Positions 9,254 through 18,066 of a stretch of DNA of 64,000 bases are shown here, in pieces. The stretch lies in contig NZ_CP109603.1 of NCBI RefSeq assembly GCF_025905425.1, forward strand, positions 2,454,001-2,518,000, given 5' to 3'. Each line of letters opens with the position of its first letter. The stretch's first letter is position 1. Position numbers and translations under genes: made by a program. The notes below the pieces were generated by a model. It was not told the origin of the DNA. It saw only the letters and a program-made list of their open reading frames with translations, and ran no database searches. The DNA comes from Pseudomonas putida. Lineage in GTDB: Bacteria > Pseudomonadota > Gammaproteobacteria > Pseudomonadales > Pseudomonadaceae.

Positions 9254-9333
9254 AGGCCATTAGCCACCAGTCATTAGCCTGTCATCTTACTGTCGTATTT
9301 TGCCCACTTCACCCAGGGTCGGGACCATCCGCT

Positions 9334-11706
9334 GTGATTCGCCGTTCGCTCTCTTCCGCCGGCCTTCTGCGCCTGTTGATCCTGATGCTTTGTGCAGCCA
9401 CCCTGGCCTTTCTCTGGGGGCTGCACTTCTCGCAGAAGGCCGCCGCGCGCCAGGATGCGCTGTCCGCCAAGGCCGCCGAACACCTGAACCTGGCCAGCAT
9501 CGTCGCGCAGAGCCTGCGCCAGTTGGTCGACCGCGCCCAGGTCGTGGGGCGCGTCACCCAGGGCGACCTGAAAGCGCTGCACCAGGGCAACACCAGCCTG
9601 GCCCGGCTGCTTGCCGAAGACCCGCTGTTCAAACGCATGAGCCTATATGACCGGCACGGTCGGCGGGTGTCGGCCAGCCATGCCGATGACGCCGCGACAC
9701 TGCCTGAAGACTGGCTGCGCCAGTTGCAGTTGCACGTTGCCCGATACGGCTTCAAACCCTTCCTGCCCAGTGTCGAGGCGCCTGGCCCATTCAGCGCCAT
9801 GCCCAGTTGGCGACTGCCCTTCGTGTTGCCGCTGACCGACTTGCCGGGCCGTGAAATCGACAGCATCCTCGTGGTGCAACTGGACATCGGTTACCTGGCG
9901 GTACTGTTCCAGCACATCGACCTGGGCAGCACCGGCGTGATGCGCCTGCTTCAAGACGATGGCCAGGAACGCCTGCGCATCGATAGCAGTGGCCTGGTGG
10001 TGGCCGCCGATACCCTGGAACCCGAGCTGCCGCAAGCGGGGCCAGACGCGGGGGCACTGACACAGTACGCACCCGGCGGCCCCTACCAGAGCCTGTTCCG
10101 GCGGGTTGCCGAACGCGGCTTCAGCGTGGTGGTCAGCCAACGCTACGAAGAGATTCTCGCGCCATCGACCTTGGCATACGCCCGGCAGTTCTGGCTAAAC
10201 CTGAGCATGACCCTGATGATTCTCGCCAGCCTGCTCTGGACCCTGCGCCTGCTGCGCAAGCGCCAGGAGGCGTTCAGTGCCCTGGTACAGGCGCAGCAGG
10301 TCAACCAGCAACTGATCGGGCGGCTTGAAGACGAACACCGACGCAGCAGCCATGCCGCGGCCACCGATCACCTCAGCGGCCTGCACAACCGCCGCCAGTT
10401 CGTCGAAGTCGCAGGGCTTGCGCTCACCCGGCAACGGGGCCAGCGCCGACTGATGGCGATCCTGTTCATCGACATGGACCGCTTCAAGTCGATCAACGAT
10501 TCGCTCGGGCACAAGATTGGCGACCTGCTGCTGCAAGCCGTGGCCGGGCGTATCCAGCGCCTGCTGGAGCCAGGCGACGAAGCGTCGCGCTTTGGCGGTG
10601 ACGAGTTCGTGGTCTTGCTGGCCGGCCAGCGCACTGAAGAGCAGATCAACGCCTGGGTACGTGAACTGGTGCACAAGCTCTCGGCCACCTATGCCCTGGA
10701 TGGCCAGGAGGTCAACACCAGCCCCAGTGTCGGTGTCAGCATTTGCCCACGCGATGGCCAGGAGATCGACAGCCTGATCCGCTGCGCCGATGCCGCGATG
10801 TATTCGGCCAAGCAGGCGGGACGCGCCCAGTACCGCTTCTTCGACCCCTCGCTGAACCTCACCGACATCCACGCCTTCACCCTCGAACAGGCCTTCGGCG
10901 CAGCCCTGGCAGAGCGTCAGTTCGTACTGCACTACCAACCGCAGATCCGCCTTGATACCCACCAGGTGCTGGGCTACGAGGCACTGGTGCGCTGGGACCA
11001 CCCAGAATTCGGCCTGCTCTACCCGGACCGCTTCATCGACCTGGCCGAGCGCAGCGGCTTCATCATCGAGCTCGGCTGGGAAGTGCTGCGTCTGGCCTGT
11101 GAGGAATTGGCCCGTTGGCACGTTCAGGGCCGTGATGCTCGCCTGGCGGTCAATGTCTCGGCGCTGCAGTTGCGCCAGGCAGACTTCAGCACCCGGCTGC
11201 TCAGCAAACTGCAGAGGCACGCCATTGCCCCGCAACGGTTGGAACTGGAGATCACCGAAACCACCATCCTCGACCCCGAGGGCACGGCGGTCGGCCACCT
11301 GCACCGCCTGCGCGACGCTGGCCTGGGCATCAGCCTGGACGATTTCGGGCGTGGCTATGCGGGGTTTGCGCACTTGCATTCACTGCCGTTGAGCAAGCTG
11401 AAAATCGACCGGTCGCTGATTGCGCCGCTGTCCAACAGCCATGACGACAGCCCGATCGTCTCTTCCACCATCATCCTGGCCAAACGCCTGGGCCTTGAGG
11501 TGGTGGCCGAAGGCGTGGAAACCCGCGAACAAGTGGTGTGCCTGAAGCTCGCGGGTTGCGACATTGCTCAGGGGTATCACTTCAGCCGGCCGCTGTCGCC
11601 GGCGCAATTGCTCGACTACCCACCCTTCAACGGCAGCGAGGAGCTGGTGTTCGCGGGTTCACCCGCGAACACCGGCAAAGTCGCTGCCATAGGCCATGGC
11701 GCATAA
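9334..11706 (+). CDS. Membrane GGDEF-EAL c-di-GMP cyclase/phosphodiesterase
   Basis: The 790-residue protein has a first membrane segment (about 10-30), a periplasmic region of about 250 residues with no family I can name, a second membrane segment (about 288-308) and a short coiled stretch. A GGDEF domain follows with intact SRFGGDEF (about 420), then an EAL domain with intact GYEALVRW (about 549), ITETT, DDFGRGYAG and the late EGVE. Both catalytic signatures are kept, so it may make or degrade cyclic di-GMP depending on the periplasmic signal. The usual RxxD inhibitory site five residues before GGDEF reads EPGD, so product inhibition through it is probably lost. The start codon is GTG. A 28-bp palindrome lies in the last 20 codons. 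Confidence 0.92.
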   Translation: MIRRSLSSAGLLRLLILMLCAATLAFLWGLHFSQKAAARQDALSAKAAEHLNLASIVAQSLRQLVDRAQVVGRVTQGDLKALHQGNTSLARLLAEDPLFKRMSLYDRHGRRVSASHADDAATLPEDWLRQLQLHVARYGFKPFLPSVEAPGPFSAMPSWRLPFVLPLTDLPGREIDSILVVQLDIGYLAVLFQHIDLGSTGVMRLLQDDGQERLRIDSSGLVVAADTLEPELPQAGPDAGALTQYAPGGPYQSLFRRVAERGFSVVVSQRYEEILAPSTLAYARQFWLNLSMTLMILASLLWTLRLLRKRQEAFSALVQAQQVNQQLIGRLEDEHRRSSHAAATDHLSGLHNRRQFVEVAGLALTRQRGQRRLMAILFIDMDRFKSINDSLGHKIGDLLLQAVAGRIQRLLEPGDEASRFGGDEFVVLLAGQRTEEQINAWVRELVHKLSATYALDGQEVNTSPSVGVSICPRDGQEIDSLIRCADAAMYSAKQAGRAQYRFFDPSLNLTDIHAFTLEQAFGAALAERQFVLHYQPQIRLDTHQVLGYEALVRWDHPEFGLLYPDRFIDLAERSGFIIELGWEVLRLACEELARWHVQGRDARLAVNVSALQLRQADFSTRLLSKLQRHAIAPQRLELEITETTILDPEGTAVGHLHRLRDAGLGISLDDFGRGYAGFAHLHSLPLSKLKIDRSLIAPLSNSHDDSPIVSSTIILAKRLGLEVVAEGVETREQVVCLKLAGCDIAQGYHFSRPLSPAQLLDYPPFNGSEELVFAGSPANTGKVAAIGHGA
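11646..11673. repeat. REP-like palindrome inside the 3' end of the GGDEF-EAL gene
   Basis: GGTGTTCGCGGGT, TC, ACCCGCGAACACC: a perfect 13-bp inverted repeat with a 2-nt centre. It lies within the coding frame about 11 codons before the stop and shares the TTCGCGGG core of the intergenic REP elements in this window. Confidence 0.7.
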
Positions 11707-11770
11707 GTGTGCCGGGACAGGCAAGCCGATTCGGTTTATCGTGTGTGCACTGAATACCGGCTACCGCACC

Positions 11771-12721
11771 ATGACCGACATCGAGCGCTATGTCCGCGCC
11801 GCCACCCGCGATAACACGCGGCGCAGCTACCAGGCTGCCATTGACCATTTCGAAACCCAATGGGGCGGTTTCTTGCCGGCCACCCCCGAGCGTATCGCCC
11901 GCTACCTGGCCGACCACGCCGAACAGCATGCCGTGAGCACGTTGCGCCAACGCCTTGCGGCGCTGAGCCAATGGCATGTCAGCCAGGGCTTCCCCGACCC
12001 GACCAAGGCACCGCTGGTGCGCCAGGTGCTGCGCGGCATCCGCACCCTGCACCCGACACCGCCAAAGCAGGCCGCACCGCTGTTGCTGCAGCATCTGCAA
12101 ACCGCCGTGCAGTGCTTCGAGGACGAAGCCCGCCAGGCGCGTGAATGTCACGACCTGACCGCCCTGCGCCGGGCACGCCGCGACACTGCACTGCTGTTGC
12201 TGGGGTTCTGGCGAGGGTTTCGGGGTGATGAACTGGCACGCCTGCGCGTCGAGCATATCCAGGCTGAAGCCGGTGTCGGCATCACCTTGTTCCTGCCGCG
12301 CAGCAAGGGCGATCGCGAAGCGCTTGGCGTGCAGCACCGCACGCCGGCACTCAAGGCGTTGTGCCCCGTCACCGCGTACCTGCAATGGCTCGAAGTGGCC
12401 GGCATCGCCCATGGCCCGGTGTTTCGCAAGCTCGACCGCTGGGGCAACCTCAGCGACGCGCCGCTCAACAGCAACAGCCTGGTCGGCCTGCTCAGGCGCA
12501 TGCTGGAGCGCGCCGGGGTACCGGCGGCGTTATACACCGGCCACTCCCTGCGCCGCGGTTTCGCCACCTGGGCCACGGCCAACGGTTGGGAGCTGAAATC
12601 GTTGATGAGTTATGTGGGCTGGAAAGACGCCAAGTCGGCGCTGCGCTATATCGACTCGGCGCAGCGCTTTGGCGAACTGGCGGTGTTACCGGCCAGCCAG
12701 GTGCATAACCTCATTCCTTGA
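11771..12721 (+). CDS. Tyrosine-type site-specific recombinase
   Basis: The 316-residue protein has an N-terminal SAM-like/core-binding region (DNTRRSYQAAIDHF, about 15-30) and a catalytic domain. Catalytic residues are visible: Arg in GFRGDELARL (about 150), HSLRRGFAT (His and Arg, about 257-261), the GW of SYVGWKD and the nucleophile Tyr in ALRYIDSAQRF (about 292). The family breaks and rejoins DNA at specific sites. No excisionase, phage genes, transposase, integron attC or tRNA neighbour is visible, so it looks like a resident chromosomal recombinase rather than part of a current element. ATG 11771 matches the usual short N-terminus; 75 bases of open frame lie upstream. Its end overlaps the convergent SDR/SMP-30 gene by 11 bases. 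Confidence 0.88.
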   Translation: MTDIERYVRAATRDNTRRSYQAAIDHFETQWGGFLPATPERIARYLADHAEQHAVSTLRQRLAALSQWHVSQGFPDPTKAPLVRQVLRGIRTLHPTPPKQAAPLLLQHLQTAVQCFEDEARQARECHDLTALRRARRDTALLLLGFWRGFRGDELARLRVEHIQAEAGVGITLFLPRSKGDREALGVQHRTPALKALCPVTAYLQWLEVAGIAHGPVFRKLDRWGNLSDAPLNSNSLVGLLRRMLERAGVPAALYTGHSLRRGFATWATANGWELKSLMSYVGWKDAKSALRYIDSAQRFGELAVLPASQVHNLIP

Positions 12722-14435
12722 AGGCGTGGCGGTGGACGCCAGCGATTTCCGGGCGAATGGCATACAGGTCCCCGGCATCCGGGTAATGCCGCAGTTCAAC
12801 AGGGTTCATGCCGAAACGCGCGGTGGTGATGTACAGGGTCGTCATGCCCTCGCCACCAAAGCAGCAGCTGGTCGGGCGTGGCACCGGCATCACCACCTGG
12901 TCGGTCAGGTGGCCATTGCGGTCGAACCGCAGCAGGCAACTGCCATTGAACTGGCACACCCACAACCCGCCCTCACGATCCAGCGCAATGCCATCCGGGC
13001 GCCCCAGCTCCGCGGGGGTTTCGGCAAACAGCACGACTTCGGCCAAGCGGCCTTCCGCCAGGTAGTCGGCGCGGTAGATCGAGCGGGCGACAGAGTCGAC
13101 GAAATACACGGTGTGCCCATCTTCAGACCAGGCCAGGCCATTGGGCAGTGCCATGCCATCGTGGATCACCTCGTCGCTTAACGCTGCATCGAAACGCAAC
13201 AAGGCACCGGTCTTGCCGCTTGGGGCTTCGTCCATCAGGCCGCTGACAAAACGCCCTTGAGGGTCGCAGGCGCCATCGTTGAAACGGTAGGTGGCGCGCG
13301 GGTGAACCGGCACGGAATACTGGCGCACCTTGCGCGCATTCACGTCAAGAATGGCAACGCTGGCATCTTCGGTGAAAATCAGGTTGCCCTTGTCGGTCAA
13401 TGCCAGGGCGCCAATGCGGGCAGCCGATTCATAGAGGCTCTCGACTTCGCCGTCCGGGTTCAGCCGGTTGATGCGCCCATCGGAGATGTCGACGAAGTAC
13501 AGTGCGCCGCTGCGCGCGTCCCAGACCGGGCTCTCGCCCAGATCGGCCTGGGTGTTGGCGACCTTGGCTGGCACATAGTGGCATTCCTTGATGCGGCTCC
13601 AGCGTTCGGCCACCTCCTTGAGGTTGCCCGCTTGTACCCGCGCCAGGTCGCGCGGGTAACTGACGCCGCTGTTCTCGGTGAAACGGGTGGCGGTGAACTG
13701 CCCGTTGCTGGCGCGCAGGATGTAGCCGGTGTCGCGGCACAGCGAACTGGCCAGGTACAACACCCCTGGGGTGACCCACTCGGGCTTGAGCTCTTCCGGT
13801 GCCTGGGTCACGCCCCACATGCGGGTCTTGGCCACGGGCGAAATCGCATTGACCAGAATGCCGTGCTCCAGCCCTTCCATGCTCAACGCGTTCATGATGC
13901 CGACCTGGGCCATCTTGCCGGCCGAATACGCCACCAGGCCGGGCTGCGAATAGCGCTGGTACATGGCACGGTCCGAGGTGGTCAGTACCACGCGTGGCGC
14001 GGCGGACTGCTTGAGGTGCTTCCAGGCATGCTTGGCCAGCCACACCGGGGCGTGCACGCTGATACCCAGCGCCCGCTGGAGAAACGCCTCTTCCTGCGCT
14101 TCGATCCCCTGGTAATCGACCCAGCCTGCGTTGTGAATGAGGATGTCCAGCGCGCCAAAATGCTCGATGGCAAGCTCGATCAACCGCTGGCATTCGCGTT
14201 CGTGTTCCAGTTGCCCGGCATGGGCGATCACCTTGTAACCCTTGGCTTGCATGATCGCGAGCGCCTGGGCCAGCGCCGAGGGGTCTTGCCCCTGGCCAGC
14301 CCGGTCAGTACCCAGGTCGCTGATCACCACCCGCGCGCCACGCTCGGCCAATGCCATGGCGTAAGCCAAGCCTAGCCCTTGGGCCGCACCGGTAATGATG
14401 GCGACTTTTTCGTTGAATGGGTCTGGTATGGGCAT
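12711..14435 (-). CDS. SDR dehydrogenase fused to SMP-30/gluconolactonase domain
   Basis: One 574-residue chain holds two enzymes. Residues 1 to about 285 form a short-chain dehydrogenase with TGAAQGLG (15-22), NAG, a Ser in LTTSDRAM (about 153) and the YSAGK Tyr/Lys pair (about 168-172). From about 290 a six-bladed SMP-30/regucalcin-type lactonase begins, with the metal ligands of that family: Glu in GESPVW, Asn in ALPNGLAWS and Asp in RPDGIALD. Oxidising a sugar to a lactone and hydrolysing the lactone are consecutive steps, so the fusion likely turns a sugar directly into an aldonate. The sugar is unknown. The gene is divergent from a LysR regulator across an AT-rich spacer, and its end overlaps the recombinase gene by 11 bases. 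No frameshift separates the two halves. Confidence 0.9.
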   Translation of the reverse strand: MPIPDPFNEKVAIITGAAQGLGLAYAMALAERGARVVISDLGTDRAGQGQDPSALAQALAIMQAKGYKVIAHAGQLEHERECQRLIELAIEHFGALDILIHNAGWVDYQGIEAQEEAFLQRALGISVHAPVWLAKHAWKHLKQSAAPRVVLTTSDRAMYQRYSQPGLVAYSAGKMAQVGIMNALSMEGLEHGILVNAISPVAKTRMWGVTQAPEELKPEWVTPGVLYLASSLCRDTGYILRASNGQFTATRFTENSGVSYPRDLARVQAGNLKEVAERWSRIKECHYVPAKVANTQADLGESPVWDARSGALYFVDISDGRINRLNPDGEVESLYESAARIGALALTDKGNLIFTEDASVAILDVNARKVRQYSVPVHPRATYRFNDGACDPQGRFVSGLMDEAPSGKTGALLRFDAALSDEVIHDGMALPNGLAWSEDGHTVYFVDSVARSIYRADYLAEGRLAEVVLFAETPAELGRPDGIALDREGGLWVCQFNGSCLLRFDRNGHLTDQVVMPVPRPTSCCFGGEGMTTLYITTARFGMNPVELRHYPDAGDLYAIRPEIAGVHRHAFKE

Positions 14436-14513
14436 TACAGGGCACCTTTGATTCTCCTTTTTTACGATAACAATAAAAAAATCAATGACTTAATATTAAA
14501 AGCATGCAACTTT

Positions 14514-14530
14514 GATATCTCAGAGATATC
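14514..14530. promoter_or_regulatory. Likely LysR-regulator binding palindrome
   Basis: GATATCTC-A-GAGATATC is a perfect 8-bp inverted repeat with a 1-nt centre. It contains the T-N11-A LysR box (TATCTCAGAGATA). It sits in the AT-rich spacer between the SDR/SMP-30 gene and the divergent LysR gene, where an autoregulating LysR protein is expected to bind. Confidence 0.65.
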
Positions 14531-14611
14531 ACCGAGGCTTTGTCAGTCGGGTGTCACGCACCCTGATGGCCGCCTTGCGGGCACCCCTGCAAGTCGATGA
14601 AGGGACGTAGA

Positions 14612-15553
14612 ATGATCGAGACACGTTTGCTCAGGCAGTTCATTGCCGTGGCTGAGGAACTGCACTTCCACAAGGCCGCCATTCGCCTGCACATGGCGCA
14701 ACCGCCCCTGAGCCAAGCGATCAACCGCCTTGAAGAAAAACTCGGTTTCAGCCTGTTCCTGCGCAACAAGCGCGCGGTCAAGCTGACCGCCGCCGGCATG
14801 GCCTTCCTGGACACCGCCTATCGCACGCTCAAGGAACTGGAACAAGGCATCGAATACGCGCGCAATGTGTCGCAAGGCATCTGCGGCAAGCTGACCATCA
14901 CAGCCATCTCCATCGCGTACTACGAGTCGCTGCTCACCACCTTGCGCAGGTTCCGCGAGGTCTACCCGAATGTGCGCCTGACCATTCGTGAGATGCCCTC
15001 AGCCTCCCAGGCCAAGGCCTTGTTGGCCGGCGAAGCCGACATCGGTTTCATGCGCAAGCTGGCGATGCCACCCGACACCATCGAGTCGCGCTTGTTGCTC
15101 AACGAGCAGATCATCATGGCCCTGCCCGCCAGCCACGCCAGGGCACATCAGCCGCTGGTCGACCTGCGCGACTTCGCCGAAGAGGACTTTGTCTTCACCC
15201 CACAAGCCCTGGGCAGTGGCTACCACAGCCAGCTGATCGCCCTGTGCGAATCGGCCGGTTTCTACCCCAAGGTGGTCCAGGAAGCGGCGCAGATCCACAC
15301 CCTGATCGGCCTGGTGGCCTGTGGCTTTGGCGTGGCCCTGGTGCCCGAGTCGATTGCCTATTCCACGCTGCGTGAGCGTGTGCAGTTCCGCCCGATCCGC
15401 CCAATCAAGGGCCAGCCCACTCCGACCATGGGCCTGTACATGAACTGGAACACCCAGAACGCCTCGCCAGCCCTGGGCAGTTTCATCACCATGCTCGAGC
15501 AGGGCGCGCCGAAGCGCTTCAGCGACACCCTGCAGAACCCGTTGATCCTGTAG
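14612..15553 (+). CDS. LysR family regulator divergent from the SDR/SMP-30 gene
   Basis: The 313-residue protein has the LysR winged helix-turn-helix at residues 5-62 (EELHFHKAAIRLHMAQPPLSQAINRLEEKLG) and a periplasmic-binding-like effector domain from about 90. Its divergent position and the palindrome between the genes suggest it controls the SDR/SMP-30 fusion in response to a sugar or sugar acid; the effector is not known. ATG 14612 is chosen over 14597 because AAGGGA is placed correctly for 14612 and would lie inside the longer form. The last 35 bases overlap the convergent glycerate kinase gene. Confidence 0.88.
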   Translation: MIETRLLRQFIAVAEELHFHKAAIRLHMAQPPLSQAINRLEEKLGFSLFLRNKRAVKLTAAGMAFLDTAYRTLKELEQGIEYARNVSQGICGKLTITAISIAYYESLLTTLRRFREVYPNVRLTIREMPSASQAKALLAGEADIGFMRKLAMPPDTIESRLLLNEQIIMALPASHARAHQPLVDLRDFAEEDFVFTPQALGSGYHSQLIALCESAGFYPKVVQEAAQIHTLIGLVACGFGVALVPESIAYSTLRERVQFRPIRPIKGQPTPTMGLYMNWNTQNASPALGSFITMLEQGAPKRFSDTLQNPLIL

Positions 15554-16694
15554 CCCGCGCCTCCAACGCGCAGCGCCACAGCCTGCCGATATCACCGGCG
15601 CGCGCCTGCAGCAACTCAGCGGCGTTGGCACACGCCTGCTCCAGGCTCATCGGCCCGTTGACCAAGGCAAAGGCCGCATCGATACCGTGGGCATACAGCT
15701 GCTGATACCCCTCCCCCAGCGTACCGGCAAGCACCACCACCGGTACACCATGGCGCTTGGCGACCCGCGCCACCCCCATCGGCGTCTTGCCGCGCAAGGT
15801 CTGGGCGTCAAAGCGCCCCTCGCCGGTCACCACCAGGTCGGCGCCCTGCACCAGCGCGTCAAGGCCTGCCAGCTCTGCCACCACCTCCACACCTGGGCGG
15901 AACTGCGCCCCCATGAACGCCTTGGCCGCGAACCCCATGCCGCCTGCGGCGCCACAGCCGGGGAAGTTCCGTACATCCTCACCCAGCAACCGCGCACAGT
16001 GATCGGCAAAATGCCCCAGCGCCTGGTCCAGCGCCTGTACCTGTTGCGGGCTTGCCCCTTTTTGCGGGCCGAAGATCGCCGAGGCGCCATTGGCGCCACA
16101 CAGCGGGTTGTCGACGTCGGCAGCCACTTCGACCTGGACTTCGGCCAGCCGAGGGTCCAGGTCGCTGGCATCGATGCGCGCCAGCCTTGCCAGGGCCAGG
16201 CCACCCTCCTCCAACGCTTGCCCCTCAGCATCCAGCAGACGCAAACCCAAAGCGCGCAGCATGCCGCTGCCACCGTCATTGGTCGCGCTGCCGCCAATAG
16301 CCAGAACGATACGCCGGGCACCTGCGGCCAATGCGGCGGCGATCAGCTCGCCAGTCCCCCAGGTGCTGCTGAGGCAGGCATCGCGCTGCCGGGTCGGCAC
16401 CAATTGCAGGCCACTGGCCTGGGCCATCTCGATGATTGCGGTGCGGCTCTGCGCCAGCCAGCCCCAACCGGCTTCGACAGTTTGCCCCAACGGCCCACGC
16501 ACGGTCTGGCGCCGCCATTCGCCCTGGCTGGCAGCCAGAATGGCGTCCATGGTGCCTTCACCGCCATCGGCCATGGGGCATTGGACAAGCTCGGCATCCG
16601 GCCACACGTCGGCCAGGCCCGTGGCAATGGCGCGGGCGACACCGGCAGCATCGAGGCTGTCCTTGAACGAGTCGGGGGCGATGACGATCTTCAT
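15519..16694 (-). CDS. Glycerate kinase, type 1 (GarK/GlxK family)
   Basis: The 391-residue cytoplasmic kinase phosphorylates D-glycerate with ATP, feeding lower glycolysis. Family landmarks are the N-terminal KIVIAPDSFKDSL, MADGGEGTMDA (about 50-60), AIGGSATNDGG (about 130), the GCGAAGGMGF stretch (about 265) and VVTGEGRFDAQT (about 305). ATG 16694 precedes the conserved MKIVIAPDSFK start; the upstream open frame has no family residues. It lies 114 bases downstream of a CdaR-type regulator on the same strand, with an MFS sugar-acid carrier divergent, matching glucarate/galactarate/glycerate catabolism. The C-terminal tail is slightly long and overlaps the convergent LysR gene by 35 bases. 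Confidence 0.92.
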   Translation of the reverse strand: MKIVIAPDSFKDSLDAAGVARAIATGLADVWPDAELVQCPMADGGEGTMDAILAASQGEWRRQTVRGPLGQTVEAGWGWLAQSRTAIIEMAQASGLQLVPTRQRDACLSSTWGTGELIAAALAAGARRIVLAIGGSATNDGGSGMLRALGLRLLDAEGQALEEGGLALARLARIDASDLDPRLAEVQVEVAADVDNPLCGANGASAIFGPQKGASPQQVQALDQALGHFADHCARLLGEDVRNFPGCGAAGGMGFAAKAFMGAQFRPGVEVVAELAGLDALVQGADLVVTGEGRFDAQTLRGKTPMGVARVAKRHGVPVVVLAGTLGEGYQQLYAHGIDAAFALVNGPMSLEQACANAAELLQARAGDIGRLWRCALEARATGSTGSAGCR

Positions 16695-16808
16695 GGGGAT
16701 TCTCCTGTCCTGATGAGCGGCATGCTGACAGTTGCCCGGCCAGGTGGCCTCGGTCAAATGCACAAGACAGCGAATGCGTTGTTTGGGCAAATGCCTTCGG
16801 GCGCGGCC

Positions 16809-17906
16809 TTACGCGGTCGGCAGCAGTTGCAACGCCAGGTACAGGCTGAGCATGCCTTCCATCCGTAGCGGGTCGACTTCGCCAAGTTCGGCAATCCGTT
16901 CCAGCCGATAGCGCAGGCTGTTGCGGTGAATGCCCAGGGCATCGGCACAGGCCTGGCTCTGACCATCATGGGCGCACCAGGCACGCAAGGTGGCAATCAG
17001 CTGACCGCTGGAATCCTTGGCGCGGATACGTTGCAGCGGTTCGAGCAGCTCATCCAGCGCATCGTCGTTGCGATGGCGCCACAGCAAGGCAGGTAGCCGG
17101 TAGCGGTCGAGGCTGAGCAGGCGTTCGCCTGGCAGCACCGCTCGCCCATAGGCCAGCAGATCGCGCACTCTGCGATACCCTCGGCGCAACTGTTCCAGGC
17201 TTTGCGCCACGCCACCAAGGGCCAAGCGCTCAACCTGCCAGCCGTGACGCTGCAGGCGCTCCAGCAGCCGCGCTTCGTCCAGCACCAGGCCCGCCGGGCG
17301 GCACCACAGCAACGACTGGCGTGCGGGGCTTACGCACCAGCTGTCCGGGTAGCGGCTCATCAGCCAGGACGACAAGGTTTCGGCAGGTGGCCCCGACGCC
17401 AGTTCGAACAGGCAGGGTACCCTCGCCAACTGCGGTTTCAGGCCCAACTGTCGGGCCTCGTCCAGCAGCCGGGGCGAATCGCCGCTGCCGCCCAGCAGCA
17501 AGGCCAGCAAGTCGTCACAACGTTGTCGCCGCCATTGCTGTTCTACCTGCAGGTGGCGCTGGGCCAGGAGCATTTCAGCGGTCATCCGCACCAGTTCGCC
17601 ATAGGTACGCAACTGCTGAGGGTCGCCGGTAAGGCCCAGCACCCCCATCAGCCGACCATCGAGCATCAGCGGCAGGTTTACCCCCGGTTGCACGCCTTTG
17701 AGGCACTTCGCCGCGTCCACGTCGAGCTCGGCGATCCGGCCGTTGGCCAACACCAGCTGCGCGCCCTCGTGACGGGTATTGATGCGCTCGGGCTCGCCAC
17801 TGCCAAGGATCAACCCCTGGCTGTCCATGACATTGACGTTGCAGGGCAGGATGGCCATGGCCCGATCAACGATATCCTGAGCCAGGTCATGGTCGAGTTC
17901 GAACAT
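16809..17906 (-). CDS. cdaR: CdaR-type sugar diacid regulator
   Basis: The 365-residue regulator has an N-terminal sugar-diacid recognition domain (about 1-130, starting LDHDLAQDIVDRAMAI) and a C-terminal PucR/CdaR helix-turn-helix (CADALGIHRNSLRYRLERI, about 325-345). In the CdaR family, glucarate, galactarate or glycerate switch on genes for their uptake and breakdown. Here it lies between the glycerate kinase gene (same strand, downstream) and a divergent MFS gene, the natural targets. No dehydratase or aldolase for diacids is in the window, so the physiological inducer may be glycerate, or the rest of the pathway may lie elsewhere. Confidence 0.88.
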   Translation of the reverse strand: MFELDHDLAQDIVDRAMAILPCNVNVMDSQGLILGSGEPERINTRHEGAQLVLANGRIAELDVDAAKCLKGVQPGVNLPLMLDGRLMGVLGLTGDPQQLRTYGELVRMTAEMLLAQRHLQVEQQWRRQRCDDLLALLLGGSGDSPRLLDEARQLGLKPQLARVPCLFELASGPPAETLSSWLMSRYPDSWCVSPARQSLLWCRPAGLVLDEARLLERLQRHGWQVERLALGGVAQSLEQLRRGYRRVRDLLAYGRAVLPGERLLSLDRYRLPALLWRHRNDDALDELLEPLQRIRAKDSSGQLIATLRAWCAHDGQSQACADALGIHRNSLRYRLERIAELGEVDPLRMEGMLSLYLALQLLPTA

Positions 17907-18066
17907 TCAACGGTCCTTAGGGTGGTAGGCATTGGGCCCGGGCACAGCGACCCCGGTCAACAGCTGTGCAAAAGCACAAAGACAGGCACGCCGCAGTCCC
18001 CGAGACTCGTCAGGGCGCGCCGGAACAGGCGACGCGGTGACAACCATAACAACAGAGAACCCGATC

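Noticed and set aside
11771..12721. Recombinase as an integron or prophage integrase
   Set aside because: No attC sites, gene cassettes, phage genes, tRNA or direct repeats are visible nearby.
16090..16713. Plus-strand frames opposite the glycerate kinase gene
   Set aside because: No ribosome site or family features; the kinase motifs on the other strand are complete.
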